Below, one piece after another: positions 52,640-59,994 of a stretch of 64,000 nucleotides of DNA (its first letter is position 1; every line of letters starts with the position of its first letter). The notes under the pieces are model-generated. The model had not been told where the DNA came from, ran no database searches, and was given only the letters and a program-made list of their open reading frames with translations. The translations under genes and the position numbers were made by a program. Source of the stretch: Oxalobacteraceae bacterium (GTDB taxonomy: Bacteria; Pseudomonadota; Gammaproteobacteria; Burkholderiales; Burkholderiaceae_D); contig JABTBR010000002.1 of the NCBI GenBank assembly GCA_013284265.1, forward strand, positions 62,001-126,000. Direction: 5' to 3'.

Positions 52640-53674
52640 TTAGCTCTGTCCATCGGATCGCCTACGTTGGATGGAGTCAAGCAATTCAGGCGGGCAATCC
52701 GCACTAGTCCAACGGTGCTTTTCATCCGGATCAGGATGAAGCGCCTCCCATGAATCGGCCTGCGGCTGTACAGCCTGAAACCATAAGGCTCGCGTTTCTT
52801 TGCTCCGAGCCACCACCGTGGTTGGGGCATAGGCGGCATGGCGGTGATTGAGGACATCGATCCAGTCTGCCCCAACCTCTGCGTAGAGCGGGCCGACGGG
52901 ACGATGCGTGAACAGGAGGCACTGCATTGGGGAAATTGGTAGCGTGATCTCAATGTCCTGGTTTCTTAGACCGACGCCACGCTCAAATGGATGTCGACGG
53001 TAAGCGGTTGGGTCGTGCCACGTCGATGGGGCATCCGAAGTAAGGAAACCGAGAGGATCACTGGTGCACAGTACAGTCTTGTGCATACCAAGCAGCATCG
53101 GAAGGATCACATCCGTCGCTGAATTGAGAAGTGTTGTAGTCGTCGTTTCTTTTAAGTTGTCGAAGTCACCTGGTTGAGGAATGTAAACGTTTGACCGATC
53201 AACGTGAGGTGAAAACTCTGGCTCGACGGTTCTAGTTTCCCAATCGGGACCCGCTACCTTCTCAAACATTTCCTTTATCTTTTCCATCTGACTGAGGAAG
53301 TGATCGCGGCTTGCGGCGGTACGGTTGTGTGCCGTAGCAGCGAACAAACATGCCCATAACCAGTCCTCCTCTGTAAGGGCGCGCTTGAAGTTAAACTTGC
53401 TGGTTCTCACCTTCGTGAAGTGCGCCTCCACTGTCCCTAAGCCGTGCTCAAGCCGTAGGTCATGTCCACCATCGGGCATGGTCAATGTGTACATATCGGA
53501 TTCACGAAAAATTTTCTCGGGGGCCTTAGCTTTCGGATTTTCCCCGTTCTTATCAAACAGCCAAACGTATGGGGTGTTCGTGCTTGTTTTCGGTGCCGAA
53601 GGATCCAGCCAGGCTTTCAGATAGCACGCTGGGACGAAATGTTGCCTTCGCTGCTCATACTTTTTTCGTTTCAT
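52640..53674 (-). CDS. DUF4238 domain-containing protein
   Basis: 344 residues of the DUF4238 family, recognised by the N-terminal 'RRQHFVPACYLKAWLDP', the mid-region 'LTEEDWLWACLFAATAHNRT' and a segment like 'FLTSDAPSTWHDP'. The conserved His and Asp residues suggest an enzyme, perhaps a nuclease, but no activity is established to my knowledge. The family is scattered among mobile islands. Its start follows an AAGGAG-poor region; ATG at 53674 fits the conserved N-terminus. Confidence 0.85.
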   Translation of the reverse strand: MKRKKYEQRRQHFVPACYLKAWLDPSAPKTSTNTPYVWLFDKNGENPKAKAPEKIFRESDMYTLTMPDGGHDLRLEHGLGTVEAHFTKVRTSKFNFKRALTEEDWLWACLFAATAHNRTAASRDHFLSQMEKIKEMFEKVAGPDWETRTVEPEFSPHVDRSNVYIPQPGDFDNLKETTTTTLLNSATDVILPMLLGMHKTVLCTSDPLGFLTSDAPSTWHDPTAYRRHPFERGVGLRNQDIEITLPISPMQCLLFTHRPVGPLYAEVGADWIDVLNHRHAAYAPTTVVARSKETRALWFQAVQPQADSWEALHPDPDEKHRWTSADCPPELLDSIQRRRSDGQS

Positions 53675-53887
53675 AGTCTGACGCCCAAAGGAGTTCGTAC
53701 TTGCATTGATCCGGATTTATGCGTGCTCCCCACCTGCCACCGACCGCAGTTGGCTGCGGATGAAAGATAGCATTTTTTTATTTAGCAAATACTATAAGTT
53801 CCGACGTAATTATATTTATTGCAACAATTCAGCACCATGGTTAGATCGTGGTTAGTTATTGCGGAATAGAGTCGAACAGGAGACCTG

Positions 53888-55378
53888 TTATTCTGTATGA
53901 CAATGAGTCACTGGATATCGTCGTCCATCATTAGAAAAACCTCCTTTAATTAACTCAGCAAGTGCCAAGTCTTCTTTTGGCGATGGAAAGAAATAAGATG
54001 GCGCGATGGGCTTCTTAAGTACAAAACTAGGGTGCAAACGTAACTTTAATCCCAAATATCTCGCGCAATAGTTTCTTGCTAAATTTCCCGCACCGCCAAG
54101 AAGGCCGCAAGATTGCCGAACAGGCCGTAAAGCTTTCGATCCAGAAAGTATCGAGTCCAAATTCAAATATGGATGAAGTCCTTTGGTTAAAGGAAACACG
54201 AATATCGTAGGCCATGAACTCCGGTCCTCCGACATCCAAAAATATGGATTGAAGGTGAGTCGACCAGAACTGCTTTGTTTGCATCGCTGAGTTGCAAACC
54301 AAGCAGCTACCATCGGATCGCTGGTAATGTCCAGATACGCGGATGGCGCCCCATACTGCTGCAGCAATAAGCCACGTTGGAAGGATGTCAAACTGGCTGC
54401 AGATAGTGCTCGCGGCGCACGCCTACTAAATTCATCTATGAGCTTGGGGTCATCTGAAATCAGTTGACTTGCTGCTTCAACCCATTGTGCAATCTCAAAA
54501 AGCATATTCTCGAACACTTCAATGTCTTCAAGACTATCGTCATAGTTTCGATAGAGCGATGGAGTAAAGTCTGATTCCTGAATATTTGAATATGGGGTAA
54601 TTCGATGCTTGAGAAGCTCACTCCGATCAGGAGTCTGATAATCTTTCGATTGACCACGAAACCAAAGTTCGATATTTGGAAATGTCTTAGCTCCTTCACG
54701 AAGTGCAGAGACGACTTCTTCAAATTGATTTTCTGAGTGCACGATAATTTCAGGCACTAAACACAATTTAGATTCATCTAATTCTTTCGGAACAATATCG
54801 GAAAACAATAATCTGGCAGCAAAAGCACCTCCTGACAACATATTATCAGAGCGATTTTTCCATAAATGAGTGGATAGCTCTACCGGCATCGATTCAAGAT
54901 GAGCTTGCCAAAAATCGATAGCTAGACAATGATTTGCAAATTTTCCATCGCGACCAGAAAAATATGTAAATCCATAAAGAGGATCCAAGAGATAAAGAGG
55001 TTCTCGAAAGGGCCCGCGCAACATTCGCGAAACTTCGGAATCAGGTACGAAAGAAGCGACTTGCGGCAATGACAAGAGAGATATCTTTAAATCTTTGTAA
55101 TTTTTCCCTATACTATTCGAGCCAGTTAAATTGGCGATTAGCTTAGGCATCCGAGATGGCTGAACTGGATGTGTGGGTTCTAGCGATAGAGCCGAACGTT
55201 CGAACGGATTACTTAATTGAAAATCAGCAACTAACTTTGCCAATTCACAAAAATATGCACCACGCTGCGTCTGTTCCTTATGGAGCCCCTTAAATTTACC
55301 TATAAGGCTGGTATCAAGCGAACGGCTACGTGCTTCAAGAATAGATTCTTTCCAAGAGTTGGCTGTTGTAGTAATCAT
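53888..55378 (-). CDS. FRG-domain protein, island cargo
   Basis: 496 residues from the ATG at 55378 (a TTG at 55387 also fits). The FRG domain lies in the middle to C-terminal part: 'IELWFRGQSKDYQTP', 'FTPSLYRNYDD', 'LLLQQYGAPSAYLDITSDPM' and 'VAAWFAT'. The family is named for conserved Phe, Arg and Gly residues. Its function is not established but it is frequent in toxin and defence contexts. The N-terminal 200 residues match no family I recognise. The gene is strikingly AT-rich compared with the chromosome, evidence for horizontal transfer. Confidence 0.88.
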   Translation of the reverse strand: MITTTANSWKESILEARSRSLDTSLIGKFKGLHKEQTQRGAYFCELAKLVADFQLSNPFERSALSLEPTHPVQPSRMPKLIANLTGSNSIGKNYKDLKISLLSLPQVASFVPDSEVSRMLRGPFREPLYLLDPLYGFTYFSGRDGKFANHCLAIDFWQAHLESMPVELSTHLWKNRSDNMLSGGAFAARLLFSDIVPKELDESKLCLVPEIIVHSENQFEEVVSALREGAKTFPNIELWFRGQSKDYQTPDRSELLKHRITPYSNIQESDFTPSLYRNYDDSLEDIEVFENMLFEIAQWVEAASQLISDDPKLIDEFSRRAPRALSAASLTSFQRGLLLQQYGAPSAYLDITSDPMVAAWFATQRCKQSSSGRLTFNPYFWMSEDRSSWPTIFVFPLTKGLHPYLNLDSILSGSKALRPVRQSCGLLGGAGNLARNYCARYLGLKLRLHPSFVLKKPIAPSYFFPSPKEDLALAELIKGGFSNDGRRYPVTHCHTE

Positions 55379-55708
55379 TGCTAGCAAAAGTTAATTTTTA
55401 GGCCAAATAAGTAAATTTAACGGCCAAGATTATAAGATTTTTATTAAAGAAGAAAATTATTTAATTTAACTTCTCAGAATTTTTTATCAGTGCGGATTTC
55501 AGTCGACTACGACCAACGATCTGACTGCTGATACTGACGTAGTTCCGATTCGAACCAGGACATTAAGTAACCAGAATCTTTACTGGGTTAGCTGATTGCC
55601 ACTTTTCATTGCGATTCCAGGAGCTTTTGAACGTCTACCGCCATAGCGGCTGCTTGCGGCCAGTTTCGGCTATGCATAGCTAATTTTTGGTACTACAGCC
55701 AATGAAAA
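55379..55708. other. AT-rich intergenic stretch, no gene
   Basis: About 330 bases without a credible ORF. The part near 55390-55490 is very AT-rich and probably holds the promoter of the FRG gene. No further structure was found. Confidence 0.5.
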
Positions 55709-55891
55709 TCAGACATCGGGGATTTCTCTGATTGCACGCTTAATATCACGTTCGGCATCATCAAGTTCGCTGAGCGCCTTGCGAATTTGGTACTCCGCAT
55801 CCGAATTTGCATCATTACGCGCTCTTCGCAGTGCAGTCGCAGCATCATCAATTGCACTTAGAGCCTTCTTGAGCTTCGTCTTCGCTGACAT
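55709..55891 (-). CDS. 60-residue helical protein, island cargo
   Basis: A 60-residue, highly charged helical protein ('MSAKTKLKKALSAIDDAATA' at the start, 'DAERDIKRAIREIPDV' at the end) with heptad-like spacing. It has a strong AGGAAGG ribosome-binding site. No known family. Size and charge would suit a small regulator, antitoxin or immunity factor for the neighbouring FRG gene, but this is only a possibility. Confidence 0.65.
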   Translation of the reverse strand: MSAKTKLKKALSAIDDAATALRRARNDANSDAEYQIRKALSELDDAERDIKRAIREIPDV

Positions 55892-56221
55892 TGCCTTCCT
55901 TCCTAAATTTAAATGCCAATTTTCATACCGCGAAAACTATCGCAGTGAGTGCTTGCAGCTGCGTCGGGCTACGGTCCCGGCGTAGGTCCGAATAAATTCG
56001 CAATTCGAACCACTTCGACAGGTTTACTTTCGAAAATTTTTGTGTTTAACCAAGTGCTGTCGCGTAATTCCCATTTAACCTGTGTGTCGTGCAAGCTAGC
56101 AAGAATTTCATCTCCTCCATTGGAATCTCATCACATGCAGCATAACATCTTGCTCATGTGAAAACTTCACGCTTTGTCACAATGCATTTCTCAAGCAACT
56201 AGACGCTTGCAGCCTCGTCCA
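55892..56221. other. Intergenic stretch, no gene
   Basis: About 330 bases between the small helical protein and the integrase stop. The plus-strand frame at 55949-56161 has no ribosome-binding site and unconvincing composition. I see no repeat or RNA structure here. Confidence 0.45.
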
Positions 56222-57088
56222 CTAGCGGCCCAGATAAACAGCTGTGATTTGTTCTCGCCCGTGTCCCAGTTCTTCGGAGAGTAATAAGCGCGCCGACAGA
56301 TCTCTCTGCTTTTGTTCTTGACTCAGTTGAGCTGACCTGGGACCACCTCTGACCGGGCTTTGCCATCCCGTCAGCTGGTGGTAGCGCTCCTGCGCGTAGC
56401 GATGCCGCAGTCCGTGGACGCCGTGGATGCCTGCGTTGTCGCACTGAGCCCGAAAGCGCTGGAGTTGATCCCGGTATCGCAAGTTAGGAGAAATAAGACT
56501 GCCGCAGGCGGCGAGGCGCTTGGCCTCATTAAGAATGGTACGTTGTTCAGGCGTGCGAATGACGATCTCGCGATACTTGCCGCCCTTGGTCCATGTGTCC
56601 TTGAGCTTCAGTCGATCGCCGCCATCGGCCCACGCCGGCACGATCTTGATGCTTTCCTCGCGCCTCAAGCCAAACGCGGATTGCAACCGCAGAGACATAG
56701 CCGTATAGGCATCCGTGATCTTCGCCAGGCGCGCATCGTCAAGCACCTTGGCCTTGGCGATATTGGTGACAAAGGTGCGCTTGTCGATGTCATAGCTGCC
56801 GTTGTCGCGCGCGATGATGTTGTCCTTACCGATCTTCTGCACCCACCATCGCATGGCGCTCATGCGGTTTTTCATCGTGCCGGCGCTAACGCCATCGGCC
56901 GTCCACTGCTGCACCAACGCGTCCACATGCTTGGGACGCAGACTGTCAGCATTCATATGGCGATATCCCAGATCGTGCAACTGGTTCGCCACGTGCGAAA
57001 GTATCCGAGCTCGGTCGGACTGCGTGGCATAGCTGCCATCGCGATTGCGGTCGCACAGCTGCTTGAGTTGATAGTTCAAATCGCGCAT
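56222..57088 (-). CDS. Tyrosine recombinase (integrase) of the island
   Basis: 288 residues. The N-terminal SAM-like DNA-binding domain covers about 1-100. The catalytic set is complete: Arg142/143 in 'FGLRREES', Lys171 region in 'WTKGGKYREI', His225 and Arg228 in 'HGLRHRYA', His276 in 'LGHGRE', and nucleophile Tyr285 in 'TAVYLG'. It should catalyse integration and excision between the island and the tRNA-Thr end. Unusually it is not next to the tRNA: 1.6 kb separate them, including one gene. No excisionase is recognised. Confidence 0.9.
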   Translation of the reverse strand: MRDLNYQLKQLCDRNRDGSYATQSDRARILSHVANQLHDLGYRHMNADSLRPKHVDALVQQWTADGVSAGTMKNRMSAMRWWVQKIGKDNIIARDNGSYDIDKRTFVTNIAKAKVLDDARLAKITDAYTAMSLRLQSAFGLRREESIKIVPAWADGGDRLKLKDTWTKGGKYREIVIRTPEQRTILNEAKRLAACGSLISPNLRYRDQLQRFRAQCDNAGIHGVHGLRHRYAQERYHQLTGWQSPVRGGPRSAQLSQEQKQRDLSARLLLSEELGHGREQITAVYLGR

Positions 57089-57780
57089 CGCATGCTCCTA
57101 AAATCAAACTTGGTGTAATCGAGTCAGATGAGTGTTTCTGGCCACCGTGCTTGCCGCAGCAAGGACGGTTTGTAAAGGCCCCGGGACACCACTCCCGTGT
57201 ATGCGGTATGTTCACTGCTTGCCCGCGCCGCACGCGCGTATGGCGCCGCGATCCGCTCCTTGTAGAAGCCTGATCGCGGTGGGACCAGTTACCCAGGGTC
57301 CATGGGGTGTGCCTCGCACACGTTGTCGGCCCACGAGGGGCAAGGTTGGCAAGCAGCGTTCTGCTGCGCCGATAGCGGTAGATCCGCTGTCACTGGCCGC
57401 CGTCACTGAGAAAACAGCGGCGGAGCCCATATAGCGCTTGGTTGCTAGCGCGTCGTCGCTGGGCAGCAGGCCGCCAGTAACGATGCGCGATTTGCACTGC
57501 GGACCAGGGCGGCGTATCGACATGCACACGGCGGTAGATCGCCGCATGAGGTGGTGACAGTGCGTGAATGCGCACGATGTGAGGCGCATCGTCCTCAGGG
57601 GAAGGATGCGCAATAAGGATGCAGCCAGTCCAGGCTGATCACAGGTTCGTTCAAAGGCAGACTTGATCTAACAGAAGGTGTCAGACCGTCGGCAACCTCC
57701 CCCTCTCTCTTAACTGACCTTCGACCGTTTGACTGAAGCGGTTGGCTAAAGGCCAATCCGCCTGAATGAAGGGTTAGCTG
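57089..57780. other. Long intergenic region within the island, no convincing gene
   Basis: About 690 bases. Frames at 57132-57434 (+) and 57212-57613 (-) lack ribosome-binding sites and have Arg/Pro/Cys-rich composition typical of chance ORFs in GC-rich DNA. I found no clear iterons, tRNA or terminator. It may hold the integrase promoter and recombination control sites. Confidence 0.45.
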
Positions 57781-58386
57781 TCACCGCTTTGCCACTGGCA
57801 AGCCATGATGTGTTGCGACTTCGGTTGCAAAATTTTCCGCTCCGATGCGCAGTAGATACCCAGCGCCCCAATGAAGTTGGGCCGCTTGGAACCAGTCTGT
57901 CATTTGCTGCAACTCTGCGGATGAGTAGTACTTGCCGTTCTTAAGGGCTTGAAGGTCAGGCACCGTGAGATTCGAGATCACGCAGACTTTCAGGTCAAAC
58001 TCGTGCCCACCAAAGTTAGCCGGCACCTCGCGAGCAATAGCCACTACACTCTTGACGTGTATATTCAGGTGCCGGACGAGCGCCAATAGATGAACTAGCG
58101 GGTTAGCGCAGTTCCTGACCTTCAACGGAGGACTTGTTGGTCGGTCCAGTTGCTGGACCTCCTCGATAGATACCAAATCAGTGAGCCCAGCTCGCAGATA
58201 GGCCGCTGCGGGCCAGTCGTCCCCAGCCCTGGATGCGCTCTCTGAGAACATCACGGCGCCACGAACCCGCTCGAGGACAGATGGCAGGGAAGTTAGGCGG
58301 CATTCAAGGGACTTGTCGATCGAAGTCAGCAACGGGCGGGCTGCGAAGAAGTCATCGTCGGGGAGAAGAGCGAAGTCCATGATCAT
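57781..58386 (-). CDS. Hypothetical protein, island cargo next to tRNA
   Basis: 201 residues starting 'MIMDFALLPDDDFFAARPLL'. It looks soluble and mostly helical ('LVHLLALVRHLNIHVKSVVA'). It has no signal peptide or recognised motif. An alternative start is the ATG at 58380. It lies between the integrase and the right att site. Function unknown. Confidence 0.7.
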   Translation of the reverse strand: MIMDFALLPDDDFFAARPLLTSIDKSLECRLTSLPSVLERVRGAVMFSESASRAGDDWPAAAYLRAGLTDLVSIEEVQQLDRPTSPPLKVRNCANPLVHLLALVRHLNIHVKSVVAIAREVPANFGGHEFDLKVCVISNLTVPDLQALKNGKYYSSAELQQMTDWFQAAQLHWGAGYLLRIGAENFATEVATHHGLPVAKR

Positions 58387-58567
58387 TTTTGACCGCTAAA
58401 AGCCGTCTTCTGCTTGCCGACGTGTCGATAGCTCAGGCGCCAGCTTATGCCCGCCTTGTTAGCCAGGAGAAACATGCTTGTCTGTCCGTGTGCTTATCCT
58501 CGGCTACTGCGCCGTTATGTTTGCCCCGCCGAATGAAGGTATCGGTAAGTGTCATATATTTGCCGGC

Positions 58568-58628
58568 GTTGGTATATGGTTTCTGGTATTTTTGAAGTAC
58601 CAACATAACTACCAAGAAAATGTTGGTA
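58568..58628. repeat. GTTGGTA repeats near right att, possible integrase arm sites
   Basis: GTTGGTAT (58568-58575), TACCAACAT (58598-58606, inverted) and ATGTTGGTA (58620-58628) cluster 100-160 bp inside the right att site. The last two form a perfect 9-bp inverted repeat. The gene-free stretch 58387-58729 also holds the tRNA terminator. Confidence 0.5.
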
Positions 58629-58662
58629 TGTCATGCTACCGGCTGAAATGCGTTGAGACAAC

Positions 58663-58694
58663 AAAAAACCCGCGCTCCCTATGGAGAGGCGGGT
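58663..58694 (-). terminator. Rho-independent terminator after tRNA-Thr
   Basis: On the minus strand ACCCGC...GGAG-type outer and inner arms pair (ACCCGC with GCGGGT, CTCC with GGAG) and are followed by TTTTTTG. It was probably brought by the island to terminate the tRNA transcript after integration. Confidence 0.7.
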
Positions 58695-58729
58695 CTTGAG
58701 AGTACCTGATACAGCCTGATACTAAGTTC

Positions 58730-58805
58730 TGGTGCCGCTTGCCGGAATCGAACTGGCGACCTTTTCATTACGAATGAACTGCTCTACCAACTGAGCTAAA
58801 GCGGC
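58730..58805 (-). tRNA. tRNA-Thr (anticodon CGT)
   Basis: 76 bases with encoded CCA. Acceptor stem GCCGCTT/AAGCGGC, D arm GCTC-AGTTGGTA-GAGC, anticodon loop TTCGTAA (anticodon CGT), and T arm with TTCGATT. The anticodon arm, including the G27-A43 pair, matches E. coli thrW, also a well-known integration site. Its last 23 bases are duplicated at 51219-51241 as the left att site. Confidence 0.95.
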
Positions 58806-58945
58806 GACGACGCGTATTCTAACAAACAAAGTCCGAAAACTGCTAGTCCCGGCACGATAATTGTTGAAGTTCCTGCAAAAAAGACAATTCCTCAACAGGC
58901 GCAGGGGCCGCCGCACAGCGGCCCTGTCACCCGATCAGGGGGCAA

Positions 58946-59947
58946 TTACGGCTTGTGATAGCCCGTCACCACCGCCACCTCGTCGCGCGAACCCAGGAAC
59001 ACTGGCACGCGCTGGTGCAGCTTGTGCGGCTCGATGTCCATGATGCGGTTCACGCCATCGGTGGCGGCGCCGCCAGCCTGTTCGACGATGAAGGCCATCG
59101 GATTGGCTTCATACATCAGGCGCAGCTTGCCCGGCATCGAGGTGTCGCGGGTATCGGCCGGGTACATGAAGATGCCGCCGCGGTGCAGGATGCGATGCAC
59201 GTCGGCGACCATCGAAGCGATCCAGCGCATATTGAAGTTAGTGCCGCGCGGGCCGGTGTCGCCGGCCAGCAGTTCGTTGATGTAGCGCGTGACCGGCGGA
59301 TGCCAGTGGCGCGAATTCGACATATTGATGGCGAATTCCTTGGTCGTGGCCGGAATCTTGATGTCGCGCTGGGTCAGGACCCAGGAGCCCATCTCGCGGT
59401 CCAGCGTGAAGACGTTCACGCCATGGCCGGTGGTCAGCACCAGCATGGTCTGCGGGCCGTACACGGCGTAGCCGGCGGCGACCTGCTTGCTGCCTGCCTG
59501 CATGAAGTCCGCTTCGGTCGGCTGGCCCATGCCGTCCGGCGCCTTCAGCACCGAGAAGATGGTGCCGATCGAGACGTTGACGTCGATGTTGGAGCTGCCG
59601 TCCAATGGGTCGAACAGCAGCATGTATTCGCCTTTTGGATAGCGGTTCGGGATCGGGTGGATCGATTCCATCTCTTCCGACGCCATCGCCGCCAGGTGGC
59701 CGCCCCATTCATTCGCTTCCAGCAGGATCTCGTTGGAGATCACGTCGAGCTTCTTCTGCACTTCGCCCTGGATGTTCTCGGTGTCGGCCGAGCCCAGGAT
59801 GTCGCCCAGGGCGCCCTTGCCTACCGAGTGGCTGATGGTTTTGCAGGCGCGCGCGACCACTTCGATCAGCAGGCGCAGTTCGGCCGGGATGGTGTTGTGC
59901 AGGCGTTGTTCTTCGACCAGGTATTGGGTCAGGCTGATGCGTTTCAT
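58946..59947 (-). CDS. fbp: Fructose-1,6-bisphosphatase class 1
   Basis: 333 residues, normal for class 1 FBPase. Signature '[18 protein letters not shown]' holds the metal and phosphate ligands, and '[20 protein letters not shown]' lies near the C-terminus. It converts fructose-1,6-bisphosphate to fructose-6-phosphate in gluconeogenesis. It lies 47 bases after pepN on the same strand and may be co-transcribed with it, an arrangement I associate with betaproteobacteria. Confidence 0.96.
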   Translation of the reverse strand: MKRISLTQYLVEEQRLHNTIPAELRLLIEVVARACKTISHSVGKGALGDILGSADTENIQGEVQKKLDVISNEILLEANEWGGHLAAMASEEMESIHPIPNRYPKGEYMLLFDPLDGSSNIDVNVSIGTIFSVLKAPDGMGQPTEADFMQAGSKQVAAGYAVYGPQTMLVLTTGHGVNVFTLDREMGSWVLTQRDIKIPATTKEFAINMSNSRHWHPPVTRYINELLAGDTGPRGTNFNMRWIASMVADVHRILHRGGIFMYPADTRDTSMPGKLRLMYEANPMAFIVEQAGGAATDGVNRIMDIEPHKLHQRVPVFLGSRDEVAVVTGYHKP

Positions 59948-59994
59948 GGATTCCCTTGGTTATTTACAAATTCGGTGCGGCTAAAAACAGCGGC

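Larger units (their letters stand above)
51219..58752. mobile_element. 7.5-kb genomic island integrated in tRNA-Thr(CGT)
   Basis: A 23-bp direct repeat of the tRNA 3' end bounds the region. The copy at 51219-51241 begins TGGTGCCGCTTGCCGGAATC and is the left att site; the copy at 58730-58752 is inside the intact tRNA gene. Between them are a complete tyrosine recombinase, arm-like short repeats near both ends, and cargo genes whose composition is visibly more AT-rich than the flanks (notably 53.8-56.2 kb). The distance between repeat starts is 7511 bp. No conjugation or phage structural genes are present, so it is a small integrative island, perhaps mobilised by other elements. Confidence 0.88.

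Noticed and set aside
57132..57613. Two overlapping frames in the island (57132-57434 plus, 57212-57613 minus)
   Set aside because: No ribosome-binding sites, chance-like composition, and they overlap each other; not called as genes.
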